A stretch of DNA of 51,397 nt from a bacterium (GCA_017538365.1 JAFYIZ010000026.1:66716-118112); one strand, 5' to 3'; shown: positions 35,302-43,277, counted from the stretch's first letter. Program-made: numbers and translations. The notes: a model not told the origin generated them from the letters alone.

Positions 35302-35841
35302 CTATTTCATAAGTTTCATTTCAGCTGTTGCCTTTTTGACTGCGTCGGCATATTTGAGCTTTGAGTCAGCCGCCATAAGCTCTTTAGCGCGGGCAAGGAT
35401 CTCAGCGCCGCCTTCATCGACCGCCATTCCGTCATAATCCTTGGAAGTTTTGCACTCTGCATACTTCTTAGCGTTGGCGTTGCATGCGTACTCAGCCTTG
35501 AGTGTTTCGTTTTCGGGAAGCGATTCGAGTGCATCTTTAAGGTCGGCGACAAGTCCGCCTTCGCTGAAGTTGTCGGCGTTCCCTGCGATACGCGAAAAAA
35601 CCTTTACAAGTTTTTCTTTCGATACCGGAGTGATTTTGCCGCTTGATACAAGGCTTTCCGCGAAGTTGTTAAGTTCGGATGTTCTTGCCTGCTCTTCAGC
35701 TTTTGCCTTTTCAGCCGCCACTTCTTCGAGCTGTTTTTTAAGGTTTTCCGCCGAAGCAGTTGCCTCTGCGAAATTGGCTTTTGCTTTTTCAAGCTCCGCT
35801 TTAGCTTCTTCAAGCTGCTTCTTGAGTTCTTCGTTTTCCAT
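35302..35841 (-). CDS. Scaffold protein from internal start in the protease gene (Mu gpZ-like)
   Basis: Within the protease frame an ATG at 35841 is preceded by GAGGAG nine bases upstream, a strong initiation site. It begins MENEELKKQLEEAKAELEKA and gives a 179-residue, nearly all coiled-coil protein. Mu makes its scaffold Z from the 3' part of gene I in the same way. The C-terminus is helical (ADAVKKATAEMKLMK), where capsid binding would be expected. Confidence 0.78.
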   Translation of the reverse strand: MENEELKKQLEEAKAELEKAKANFAEATASAENLKKQLEEVAAEKAKAEEQARTSELNNFAESLVSSGKITPVSKEKLVKVFSRIAGNADNFSEGGLVADLKDALESLPENETLKAEYACNANAKKYAECKTSKDYDGMAVDEGGAEILARAKELMAADSKLKYADAVKKATAEMKLMK

Positions 35842-36267
35842 GTTTTTTGTCTCCTCTAAAATTGAAGGTGTTTCGTTCGATTCGTATGTTTCGATTTCGT
35901 TATCTTCAGAAAATGATATATCTTCCATGCCTTTGACAGCCGGAAGTACGCCGCCTAAAAATGCGACGTGATTGATTGCGCCGTCTTTAAGGCCGATTGA
36001 ACGGTTTTTATAAATACCTTTTTTAAGCAGTTCTAAGAACTCGGGAACAAACTCAAAGTCACCGAGCAGCTTTTCACCTTCACGCTTCAGGGCCTTCATC
36101 CAGCCGTAAGCGGGCGCCGTGTCCTTTTCAGGGTGTCCTACGGTAGCAGGTATCTGATTTTTCGGATCGAACTTGCTTACAATCTTGTCAAGATCATCGG
36201 TGTTGTAAGTCTTTGTTTTGCCCTGGGCCGATGTCCACTTTCCTGTCTGAAAAATCTCGATCCACAT
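35302..36267 (-). CDS. Prohead protease-scaffold fusion (Mu gpI-like)
   Basis: This 321-residue protein has a protease half (WIEIFQTGKWTSAQGKTKTY, PATVGHPEKDTAPAYGWMKA, NRSIGLKDGAINHVAFLGGV) and, from about residue 145, a coiled-coil scaffold half rich in Glu/Ala/Lys. It cuts scaffold and capsid during head maturation. The start at 36267 is preferred: the longer frame (36342) would run through a dispersed repeat and has no Shine-Dalgarno, whereas AGGAG precedes 36267. An internal start at 35841 likely makes the free scaffold. Confidence 0.85.
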   Translation of the reverse strand: MWIEIFQTGKWTSAQGKTKTYNTDDLDKIVSKFDPKNQIPATVGHPEKDTAPAYGWMKALKREGEKLLGDFEFVPEFLELLKKGIYKNRSIGLKDGAINHVAFLGGVLPAVKGMEDISFSEDNEIETYESNETPSILEETKNMENEELKKQLEEAKAELEKAKANFAEATASAENLKKQLEEVAAEKAKAEEQARTSELNNFAESLVSSGKITPVSKEKLVKVFSRIAGNADNFSEGGLVADLKDALESLPENETLKAEYACNANAKKYAECKTSKDYDGMAVDEGGAEILARAKELMAADSKLKYADAVKKATAEMKLMK

Positions 36268-36280
36268 GATGACTTTCTCC

Positions 36281-36321
36281 TTTTTCGCCCTCGCCACATT
36301 GGAGAGAGCCGGGGTTAGGTC
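36281..36321. repeat. REP-like dispersed element in the leader of the protease gene
   Basis: This segment aligns without gaps to 50805-50845 inside the transposase gene, with 35 of 41 bases identical. Both contain GAGAGAGCCGGGGT. Related GGCTCTCTC-type repeats are common in proteobacterial genomes. Confidence 0.6.
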
Positions 36322-36362
36322 TGCACCAAAATCGAACTTCAATTTAGTTAAAAAATCGGGTG

Positions 36363-36387
36363 AAAATACAAAGCCGCTTTGTATTTT
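36363..36387. promoter_or_regulatory. Palindrome in the divergent late promoter region
   Basis: AAAATACAAAG and CTTTGTATTTT form a perfect 11-base inverted repeat with a 3-base centre (CCG). It lies in the AT-rich 180-base gap between the leftward head-tail operon and the rightward terminase operon. It is a candidate binding site for a dimeric late activator (Mor/C type). Confidence 0.55.
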
Positions 36388-36447
36388 GCCAAAAATTTCA
36401 AGGCATTATCGGAATTGTGGTTTTTGTTATGATTAGAGGGAGTGTGC

Positions 36448-36726
36448 ATGGATAAGGATTTCCTCACCGAGCTGGTCAAAAGGAACTGGCCGACGGCGGT
36501 ACTGCTTGTTATCTTTTGGTTCGTATATCAGGATTTCACTCAGACAAACAGGCTGCTGACGCAGGAAATCATCAGCAACAACCGGGCGACGATCGAACGC
36601 TATGATAACAGCATAGACAAGCTGGATAAAAGTATCGGTCAGCTGACTGAAGCTCTTAACCGCCTCGAAGCCCGGCAGACGACTATCGAACTCAAGATAG
36701 ACACCATCCAGCAGAAAAAGAGGTGA
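36448..36726 (+). CDS. Small membrane protein, holin-like
   Basis: This 92-residue protein has one transmembrane helix near the N-terminus (WPTAVLLVIFWFVYQDF), followed by a charged coiled coil (IERYDNSIDKLDKSIGQLTE). The shape resembles BhlA/UviB-type holin-like proteins, but no family is certain. An ATG at 36448 with GGGAG upstream is used; a GTG six bases earlier is possible. It is the first gene of the rightward block. Confidence 0.55.
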   Translation: MDKDFLTELVKRNWPTAVLLVIFWFVYQDFTQTNRLLTQEIISNNRATIERYDNSIDKLDKSIGQLTEALNRLEARQTTIELKIDTIQQKKR

Positions 36727-36730
36727 CACC

Positions 36731-37168
36731 ATGCCGAATATAAGCAGCTCTGCACTTGTCGAACTTGCCGAAAAGCTCTACATTTATGAAAACCGCACGT
36801 GTGTGGAAATCGCCAAAAAGACAAACAAGAACCGGCGAACGATCGAAACCTGGAAAAAGAAGTACAACTGGGAAGAGAAAAGAGCAGAGCTTCTTAATTC
36901 ACGGCGGGCGCTCCCTCAAAAGCTCATGGAGCACTACAATATAGTAATGGACAGTATCGGCAAGGATCTGCGGGAAGGCAAGGAAATCGCCGCGTCAAGA
37001 TACCGCCTCGCTGCCATGCTGTTTGAACAGATACCGAAAGCTGAAGAAGTTGAAAAGGCGGCAAGCGCAAAAACCGAGAAAAAAGAAATCCCGATAAACG
37101 AGATAGCGCAGGCGTTTCTTGCCATTCTTTCCGGCAACAATCCGAAACAGGCAGACGATGAAAAATAA
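36731..37168 (+). CDS. Terminase small subunit-like protein (DUF1804)
   Basis: This 145-residue protein has an N-terminal helix-turn-helix (YIYENRTCVEIAKKTNKNRR), a TIETWKKKYNWEEKRAELL segment and a helical C-terminus. This is the DUF1804 pattern of Mu-like phages (gp27-like), which pairs with the large terminase in packaging. It starts four bases after the preceding gene. Confidence 0.78.
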   Translation: MPNISSSALVELAEKLYIYENRTCVEIAKKTNKNRRTIETWKKKYNWEEKRAELLNSRRALPQKLMEHYNIVMDSIGKDLREGKEIAASRYRLAAMLFEQIPKAEEVEKAASAKTEKKEIPINEIAQAFLAILSGNNPKQADDEK

Positions 37169-37307
37169 AACCACATTCAAAACCCGTTTAAAATCATTCA
37201 GAATCATTCAACGGTTTTTGACCGCTATACAATTACCCCTTGACACTAAAAACGCGCTTATATCGAAATATCGAAATATCGGAATATCGGCGGGAGAGCT
37301 GCTATGA
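37158..37307 (+). CDS. Possible small basic protein
   Basis: This 49-codon frame overlaps the end of the small terminase gene and the start of gpV. It is basic (KNKTTFKTRLKSFRIIQRF) and its 3' half is made of the octamer repeat. It is supported only by coupling; it may be just spacer DNA. Confidence 0.25.
   Translation: MKNKTTFKTRLKSFRIIQRFLTAIQLPLDTKNALISKYRNIGISAGELL
37263..37294. repeat. Octamer-period repeat in the prophage
   Basis: TCGAAATA, TCGAAATA, TCGGAATA and TCGGCGGG follow at an 8-base step between the small terminase and gpV genes. The last unit merges into the gpV Shine-Dalgarno (GGGAG). It has the same octamer type as the host copies, but only a trace of a GC flank. Confidence 0.6.
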
Positions 37308-37804
37308 GACGGGCCGAAGGTTACATCGACGAAATTGACCCCAAAAAGATGCAGGCGCGCGTCAAACTTCCGCAGCAGGGCGACTTTGTGACCGACTGGC
37401 TGCAAATCGGCTTTGTCGGACCTGACAGCGACTACTGCTACAGGAAAGGCGACTACGTTGCTTTAATAATGGATGACACATTCGACGACGGCTGGATTGT
37501 ATGCCGTCTCTATCCGCAGGATGTCAGCCTTGACGACGAAAAGAAAACTTCGTGGAAATTCCGTGACGGAACCGAACTTGTCGTAGATGAAGATCAAAGC
37601 AAAGTCACTCTCACAGTCGGAACGGCGGCAAAAATCGAAATCACGCAGCAGGGAATCAATATCATCGGTAACAGCGTGACGATTTCAGGAACAGGCGAAA
37701 GCGGAACCGACTCTGCTCAGAGCGTAGTTCACGCCATGAGCCCGTGCCCGGTTTTCGGAACATGTCACATACTTCCGTCGGTTATGGTCAAGGTGTCGCA
37801 GTAG
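37304..37804 (+). CDS. Baseplate spike protein gpV-like
   Basis: This 166-residue protein has the gpV/gp45 layout: an N-terminal OB fold (GYIDEIDPKKMQARVKLPQ, DWLQIGFVGPDSDYCYRKGD), then a beta-helix stem (KVTLTVGTAAKIEITQQGIN) and a His/Cys-containing tip (SPCPVFGTCHILPS) that could bind metal. It punctures the outer membrane. It lies among the terminase genes on the opposite strand to the rest of the baseplate, which is unusual. Confidence 0.8.
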   Translation: MRRAEGYIDEIDPKKMQARVKLPQQGDFVTDWLQIGFVGPDSDYCYRKGDYVALIMDDTFDDGWIVCRLYPQDVSLDDEKKTSWKFRDGTELVVDEDQSKVTLTVGTAAKIEITQQGINIIGNSVTISGTGESGTDSAQSVVHAMSPCPVFGTCHILPSVMVKVSQ

Positions 37805-37813
37805 GAGGCTATA

Positions 37814-39169
37814 ATGGATTTTCGGCTTTTTCCGTATCAGACGGCATATCTTAACGACCGCAGCCGTTTCAAGATAGTTGAAAAGTCAAGGCGAACCGGC
37901 TTTACATTCGTCCAAAGCCTCGAAGATGTCGCTTATGCCGTATTGAAGCCCGAAAGGAAAGTCTATTTTTCATCGCGTGACGATTCTTCGGCAATCGAAT
38001 ATATCGACTACTGCAATTACTGGATAAACAAGACTTATGAGGCGACAAAAGAATATATCGGCGATGAGCTTGTAGATCCCGACAAAGACATTTCGGCGCA
38101 TTGCGTAAAGTTTAAAAACGGGTCGAAAATCTTCGCAATGCCGTCATCGCCGGGCCGTTTCCGCTCCAAAGGCGGCAAAGTGGTACTTGACGAGTTTGCT
38201 TTCCATGAATCACAGGAAGAGCTTTACGCTGCGGCGCAGCCGGTCATTCTGAGAAATGATCCTATTCGTATTCTTTCGACTTACAACGGCATGGGAAATC
38301 TTTATTACAGACTCGTTCAAAAGGTCAAAAACAAGCAGTTAAACTGGAGCCTGCACAAAGTAGACATTTTTAAAGCCGTTAAAGAAGGTTTGTACGATTC
38401 TATCATAGGTCGCAAAACCACCGAAAAAGAGAGAAAAGCATGGCTTGACGAATTACACCGCAACTGCATTTCGGAAGATATTTGGCTCCAGGAATATTGC
38501 TGTATTCCAGTTGACAGCTCAACGGCGTTTATCACTTACGAGCTTCTTGCCAACAACTCGCAGCCTGAAGAAAGCATTATCCGCGATATAACCGAAATAA
38601 GCGCGATGAAAGAAATTTACATCGGCATTGATATAGGCCGTAAATCAGACTTGACCGCAGTATGGATAACAGAGCGCACCGAAACAGGTCAATATATAAC
38701 GCGCCGTCTGATTACGCTGAAAGATATGAAATTCTCGGACCAGAAAGCAATAATCTGGCCGCTTTTGGAGCTTCCGAATCTTCGCCGCTGCTGCATTGAT
38801 GCTACCGGGCTTGGAATGCAGCTTGCTGAAGAAGCGCAGGAACGCTTCGGAACTTACAGGATAGAAAAAGTCACATTTACTGGGGCGGTAAAAGAAGACA
38901 TGGCGTTCCGTGTTCTGACTAAGCTACAGGATAAGCGTTTTACGGTTCCGGATACTCAGCAGGTTCGCGAAGCGTTTCACAATATCAAAAGGATCGTAAC
39001 AGCGTCAAACAATATCCGTTTTGATGCCGAAAGAACCGATGCAGGGCACAGCGACGAATTTTGGGCGGCAGCCCTCTCATTGCTCGCAGCTGACGCAACC
39101 GATAACACACCGTTAATTATACGAAGCGGGAAAAGACGCGAAACATCGCGGCTTCTCGAAAAATATTAG
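37814..39169 (+). CDS. Terminase large subunit (Mu gp28-like)
   Basis: This 451-residue packaging motor has an ATPase domain with an atypical Walker A region (VEKSRRTGFT), Walker B KVVLDEFAF and the ILSTYNG motif III. A RNase H-like nuclease domain follows with acidic residues in YIGIDIGRKSDLTAV, CCIDATGLGM and HSDEFWAAAL. It cuts and packages phage DNA into proheads. It has a GGAGG-like site and follows gpV by nine bases. Confidence 0.92.
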   Translation: MDFRLFPYQTAYLNDRSRFKIVEKSRRTGFTFVQSLEDVAYAVLKPERKVYFSSRDDSSAIEYIDYCNYWINKTYEATKEYIGDELVDPDKDISAHCVKFKNGSKIFAMPSSPGRFRSKGGKVVLDEFAFHESQEELYAAAQPVILRNDPIRILSTYNGMGNLYYRLVQKVKNKQLNWSLHKVDIFKAVKEGLYDSIIGRKTTEKERKAWLDELHRNCISEDIWLQEYCCIPVDSSTAFITYELLANNSQPEESIIRDITEISAMKEIYIGIDIGRKSDLTAVWITERTETGQYITRRLITLKDMKFSDQKAIIWPLLELPNLRRCCIDATGLGMQLAEEAQERFGTYRIEKVTFTGAVKEDMAFRVLTKLQDKRFTVPDTQQVREAFHNIKRIVTASNNIRFDAERTDAGHSDEFWAAALSLLAADATDNTPLIIRSGKRRETSRLLEKY

Positions 39170-39177
39170 GAGGAATT

Positions 39178-40635
39178 ATGAGAAAAGGATTGACTCATAC
39201 GATAGCGGATAGACACACCGCGTTTGATTATTACGGCTTTTTGGAGGTTTTGCCGAATCCTGACATTATCTTAAGCAGCATAGGCCGCCGCATCAGTGCT
39301 TACGAGGATATGATGCGCGACGCTCAGGTCGCCAGTTGCATGGCTTCGCGCAAAGCCGGAATCTCACAGCTTCAGTTCGATCTTAAAACCGAAGGCGTTG
39401 AAGACAGAGTCGCTGAAACCGTAAAATCGGCAATGTCGAAGTTCGATAACCGCTATCTGTTTGATATAATCCTTAATTGCGTTGCTTACGGCTATCAGCC
39501 GATTGAAATAAACTGGGGTTATGAGTCGTCAAGCGGCGCAATAGTTCCGCGCTCGATAGTCGAAAAACCCGCTGAGTGGTTCGCCTTTTCGATTGAAAAC
39601 GAGCTGCGTTTCCTCTCGAAAGATCATCCTGTTTTCGGTGAAACGCTACCGCCGATGAAATTTGTTTGCCCGCGCCACAATGCGACATACAAGAATCCTT
39701 ACGGCATTTCCGCACTATCAGCCTGCTACTGGCCCGTCGCATTCAAAAAAGGAAACTACAAATTCTGGATTACATTTACCGAGAAATACGGAACGCCCTG
39801 GCTTGTTCTTAAATACGCGCTCGGAACCTCGCAGGAAGATATAGACAAGCTCGAACAGCAGGGCGAAGCCGGTATTCAGGACGCTGTTTTCGTCATTCCC
39901 GAAAACGGAAAAGTCGAAATTCTTGAAGCGGGCGGCAAGTCGGCAAGCGCCGAAATATTTGACAAACTCAAAGCAGCCTGCAATGCCGAAATATCGAAAG
40001 CTATCCTCGGTCAGACACTTACCACCGAGCTTGGTTCCGGCGGTTCGCTCGCCGCTGCGCAGGTCCACAATGAAGTCAGAAAAGACATTGTACTGCATGA
40101 TGCACGCATCATCGAAGAGACGATCAATCAGATTGTCCGCTGGATCGTTGATCTCAATTTCGGGCGTGAAGTTGAAGCGCCCAAATACAGTTTTTCTGAG
40201 CCTGAAGAAGTTGACAAGGTTGTAGCAGAGCGTGACGCGATACTTCACGGAATCGGTGTCAATTTCACGCCTGAATACATCCAGAAAACTTACAATCTCG
40301 AAGAAAAGGATTTTACACTTTCGGCGCAACCCGAATATACCGGAATACCGTTATTCCGAAATCCCGGAATACCGACCGCCGCCGACTTTTCCACAGCAAA
40401 ACCGAAAGATGCGCTCGACCGTGCTATCGCTGAAGCATTCCCGGCTGAAGAGCAGCAGAAAATGATGGAAAAGATTTTGCAGCCGGTCTTTGAGCTTGTC
40501 GAAAACGGCGAAAGCCTTCAGGATATAAAAGCAAAACTGCTTGATTTGTTTCCCGATCTTCCGACCGATGATCTTGAAGATATTCTCGAAAAGGCAATGA
40601 CCGCCGCAGGGCTTTACGGAGGTGATAACGCATGA
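39178..40635 (+). CDS. Portal protein (Mu gp29-like, DUF935)
   Basis: This 485-residue portal has the DUF935 pattern: MMRDAQVASCMASRKAGISQ, CVAYGYQPIEINWGYES, AFKKGNYKFWITFTEKYGTP and ILGQTLTTELGSGGSLAAAQ. It forms the head vertex through which DNA passes. Near residue 390 a short segment (GIPLFRNPGIP) is coded by an in-frame octamer-type repeat. It overlaps the gp30-like gene by four bases. Confidence 0.92.
   Translation: MRKGLTHTIADRHTAFDYYGFLEVLPNPDIILSSIGRRISAYEDMMRDAQVASCMASRKAGISQLQFDLKTEGVEDRVAETVKSAMSKFDNRYLFDIILNCVAYGYQPIEINWGYESSSGAIVPRSIVEKPAEWFAFSIENELRFLSKDHPVFGETLPPMKFVCPRHNATYKNPYGISALSACYWPVAFKKGNYKFWITFTEKYGTPWLVLKYALGTSQEDIDKLEQQGEAGIQDAVFVIPENGKVEILEAGGKSASAEIFDKLKAACNAEISKAILGQTLTTELGSGGSLAAAQVHNEVRKDIVLHDARIIEETINQIVRWIVDLNFGREVEAPKYSFSEPEEVDKVVAERDAILHGIGVNFTPEYIQKTYNLEEKDFTLSAQPEYTGIPLFRNPGIPTAADFSTAKPKDALDRAIAEAFPAEEQQKMMEKILQPVFELVENGESLQDIKAKLLDLFPDLPTDDLEDILEKAMTAAGLYGGDNA
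40340..40374. repeat. Octamer-period repeat inside the portal gene
   Basis: CCGGAATA, CCGTTATT, CCGAAATC, CCGGAATA and CCG follow at an 8-base step within the coding frame; the GC block ACCGCCGCCG follows. It codes GIPLFRNPGIPTAA, in the C-terminal region just after the portal core. Confidence 0.65.
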
Positions 40636-41450
40636 GACTTGCCGAGCTTTTCGGGCTTACACCGCAGAGAGCCCTTGAGTTTTTCCAGAATAAGAACAAT
40701 AAAGAGCAGAAAGAGTGGTGGAGCCGCATCTGGCAGGAACAGCATGAAAAAGCCTTTACAGTAGCACAAACACTTAAAAGAGATGTTTTAAAAGAGATTA
40801 GAGCCGAAGTCCAGAAAGCGATCGAAAACGGAACTACACTGAAAGAATTTCAGAAAAACCTGAAACCCGCTCTTCAGAAAAAAGGGTGGTGGGGTAAAGT
40901 TCCCGACCCTGACAATCCCGAAAAAGAAGTGCAGTTAGGCTCACCGCGCCGCCTCGAAACGATATTCAACGTCAATCTGCGAACCGCATATCAGACAGGC
41001 AGATACCAGGCAATGACAGACAACGCTGAAAACCGTCCTTACTGGCAGTATATCGCGGTCGATGATGACCGCACCCGTGCAGAGCACAAACAGCTGAACG
41101 GTAAAGTATTCCGCTATGATGACCCGTTCTGGGACACGTTTTACCCGCCTAACGGCTGGGGTTGCCGCTGCACCGTCCGTGCACTTTCGCAGAAAGACGT
41201 TGACCGCCTCGGGCTGAAAGTTGAATCATCGGCGGGCATGCTGCTTCCGGGAAAAGCGCAGCTGCCGAACGGAAAAACCGTAGAAGGCATGGTTTACCGA
41301 CCGCGCAGAGGCATGGAAGTGTCGCCTGACATCGGATGGGCTTATGCGCCGGGCAAATCAAGCTATCAGCCCAATTATGACGGCAGTGATCCGCAGCTTG
41401 ATGAAGCCCTGAAACGTGAACTTGAACGCGGACCGGAGCGCATAATATGA
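40632..41450 (+). CDS. Minor head protein gp30-like (gpF/SPP1 gp7 family)
   Basis: This 272-residue protein has the head morphogenesis domain: RLETIFNVNLRTAYQTGRYQ, PYWQYIAVDDDRTRAEHKQL, DPFWDTFYPPNGWGCRCTVR. In Mu, gp30 is a minor head protein near the portal. It overlaps both neighbours by four bases (ATGA type), so the portal-gp30-gpG set is coupled. Confidence 0.9.
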   Translation: MRLAELFGLTPQRALEFFQNKNNKEQKEWWSRIWQEQHEKAFTVAQTLKRDVLKEIRAEVQKAIENGTTLKEFQKNLKPALQKKGWWGKVPDPDNPEKEVQLGSPRRLETIFNVNLRTAYQTGRYQAMTDNAENRPYWQYIAVDDDRTRAEHKQLNGKVFRYDDPFWDTFYPPNGWGCRCTVRALSQKDVDRLGLKVESSAGMLLPGKAQLPNGKTVEGMVYRPRRGMEVSPDIGWAYAPGKSSYQPNYDGSDPQLDEALKRELERGPERII

Positions 41451-41947
41451 CCGAAGCGATTGTTTACAATGATAAAGGCATTAAGGATCTGCAAACTCTT
41501 CTTGAACGCCTTGACAAAGTTTTTCTTAACCGGAAAAAACTCAATCTCGGTGTTGCCGAAACAATGCTTTCAGCCGTTCAGGAAAACTTTTTGGATTCCG
41601 GGCGTGACGTTGCCGGAAACACAAAGCAGTGGCATCCTCTTTCGGCTGTCACACTTGAAAGACGTGGTAAAAAGCGTAATTCTCCGATTTTGCGAGTGTC
41701 CAACCGCCTTTATCACTCACTGCATTCGTCTTACAACAACGACGCGGCGGCAGTCGGAACCAACGTCATTTACGCAGCATTGCAGCATTACGGCGCAAAA
41801 AAAGGCGAGTTCGGCAAGTGGAGAAATCACCCGATACCCTGGGGCGATATTCCCGCACGCCCTTATATGATGCTTACAAATCAGGATATTCAGGATATTA
41901 TTGATTTTATCAGTGAAAAGATTAACGAGGCCGCACATGGCAAATGA
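41447..41947 (+). CDS. Virion morphogenesis protein gpG-like
   Basis: This 166-residue protein matches Mu gpG, a tail completion and virion morphogenesis protein. It has the block FLDSGRDVAGNTKQWHPLSA, LRVSNRLYHSLHSSYN and the C-terminal WGDIPARPYMMLTNQDI. It follows gp30, as in Mu. Confidence 0.88.
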   Translation: MTEAIVYNDKGIKDLQTLLERLDKVFLNRKKLNLGVAETMLSAVQENFLDSGRDVAGNTKQWHPLSAVTLERRGKKRNSPILRVSNRLYHSLHSSYNNDAAAVGTNVIYAALQHYGAKKGEFGKWRNHPIPWGDIPARPYMMLTNQDIQDIIDFISEKINEAAHGK

Positions 41948-42362
41948 AATTATCGAAGTAAAGCTGCGACGCCAAAAGCAGTATAAAACCGCAACCGTCG
42001 GAACTCTGCATATCTGTACCAAAAATCTTGTATGGAGCTGTAAAACTCTTGAATTACCCTGGAAAAACAATATTCCGAATGAGAGCTGCATCCCGTCTGG
42101 GAAATACCGCTGCGAGCGCGTAAAATCCGAAAAGTTCGGTGAAACTTTTGTGATTGCCGATGTTCCCGGTCGAAGCGGCATTTTATTTCATTGCGGCAAT
42201 ACCGTTCCGAAAGATACGCGCGGCTGTATCCTGCTCGGTGTCGGCCTTGACTGTACCGACCGGAAACCCGTGCTTTTAGCTTCGCGCGCCGCGATGAATA
42301 CCTTCCGTGATATGCTTTCCGATTTTGACAGCTTTGACCTTATTATCGAGGGCGCAGGATGA
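41937..42362 (+). CDS. DUF5675-type protein, possible lysis-module enzyme
   Basis: This 141-residue protein has the DUF5675 pattern (LWSCKTLELPWKNN-like region, CIPSGKYRCERV, ILFHCGNTVPKDTRGCILLG). The spaced His and Cys (FHCGN...DTRGCI) recall the HG...GC core of L,D-transpeptidases, so a peptidoglycan role is possible but only inferred. The ATG at 41937 overlaps the gpG stop region. It lies directly ahead of spanin genes and I see no other endolysin in the window. Confidence 0.65.
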   Translation: MANEIIEVKLRRQKQYKTATVGTLHICTKNLVWSCKTLELPWKNNIPNESCIPSGKYRCERVKSEKFGETFVIADVPGRSGILFHCGNTVPKDTRGCILLGVGLDCTDRKPVLLASRAAMNTFRDMLSDFDSFDLIIEGAG

Positions 42363-42730
42363 CAGCAATAATCTGGATCTATACTCACAGAAAAGAAATT
42401 TTTATTACCTTTCTGGTAATTTTTTTCTTTATTTTGTGGTTTGTCATCGAAAGACAGGCCGACCGCATATCATCACAAAAGCAGGAAATTGCCAAACTGC
42501 GCGTGGAAATTGAGCAACTGCAATCCAAGATTGAGGATATGCAGGCAGATACCGCCGCCGTTGCAGCCTATTTAAAGCGCATTGAAAGCATAGATAATAA
42601 CCGTAAAACAGAGGTTAAAAAGAATGAAGAATGCGTATCGCACCGCGATCCTGATGCTTTTATTGACCGGCTCAATCAGCTGTTCGGCGTCTGCGCCGAT
42701 GAAGCCGGAAATCCGGCAGGCACTCTGTAA
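42359..42730 (+). CDS. i-Spanin-like (Rz) protein
   Basis: This 123-residue protein has an N-terminal membrane anchor (IFITFLVIFFFILWFVIE) and then a long coiled coil (IAKLRVEIEQLQSKIEDMQ), as in Rz inner-membrane spanins. The out-of-frame overlapping lipoprotein gene supports the assignment. With its partner it would fuse inner and outer membranes at lysis. Confidence 0.72.
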   Translation: MTAIIWIYTHRKEIFITFLVIFFFILWFVIERQADRISSQKQEIAKLRVEIEQLQSKIEDMQADTAAVAAYLKRIESIDNNRKTEVKKNEECVSHRDPDAFIDRLNQLFGVCADEAGNPAGTL

Positions 42731-42875
42731 AATGCCTGCTGAGCCCGTTTTTGAGCGCATCGAATACAGTGACCCCGATGAAGTCAAAATGCTGAAGATG
42801 TTAAACAACATAGCTGATTTAAAAGCGTATTCTGAAAAACTAAAGGCTGTTATTGATTGCTTGAAAGCTGGATAG
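42624..42875 (+). CDS. o-Spanin-like (Rz1) lipoprotein, overlapping the Rz gene
   Basis: This 83-residue protein has a signal peptide ending in a lipobox-like ...LLLTGSISC with Cys at about residue 20, followed by a short Pro/Glu-containing mature part. It begins inside the Rz frame in another phase and ends 145 bases after it, the well-known Rz/Rz1 overlapping arrangement. The lipobox is not a perfect match (Ser at -3). Confidence 0.7.
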   Translation: MKNAYRTAILMLLLTGSISCSASAPMKPEIRQALCKMPAEPVFERIEYSDPDEVKMLKMLNNIADLKAYSEKLKAVIDCLKAG

Positions 42876-42915
42876 GCTCAGATTTGAGAAAAATTGCGGT
42901 GACCTTTGCTATTTC

Positions 42916-43212
42916 CTACAAAAAATCCTGTGTTTTTAAACTGTCATCATCCTGGGTTATTTCACAACATTCCTGTTGAAAACTTAAAGCAAAAACATCA
43001 TAAGTTGCCCAACGAGTCAAAACTATTTGTAATTCCTTATAAAAAAATCGGATTTTCCATGTACCATCAGAACAAGTCGTGCGCTCCCATTTTGGAAACA
43101 TCTTTTTCACACTATCAACCAATTTTTCACATTCTTCATCGTAGCATTGAATCTGGTATGTTAATGGTGATTCTGCACCGCTAACACCTAAACATACATC
43201 ACGAACTGCCAT
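42916..43212 (-). CDS. Hypothetical protein
   Basis: This 98-residue protein was not recognised. It is Cys-rich (CLGVS, IQCYDEECEKL, TTCSDGTWK) and has no membrane segment. The ATG at 43212 has GGAGG upstream; the longer frame has none. It converges with the rightward lysis genes and follows the VR2 gene region, and may be an accessory (moron) gene. Confidence 0.5.
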   Translation of the reverse strand: MAVRDVCLGVSGAESPLTYQIQCYDEECEKLVDSVKKMFPKWERTTCSDGTWKIRFFYKELQIVLTRWATYDVFALSFQQECCEITQDDDSLKTQDFL

Positions 43213-43277
43213 TTTTGCCTCCGAAACAAAAAAACAGATTAAATTTAACATAAAATTTGAATTAGTCAAAAATCCAC

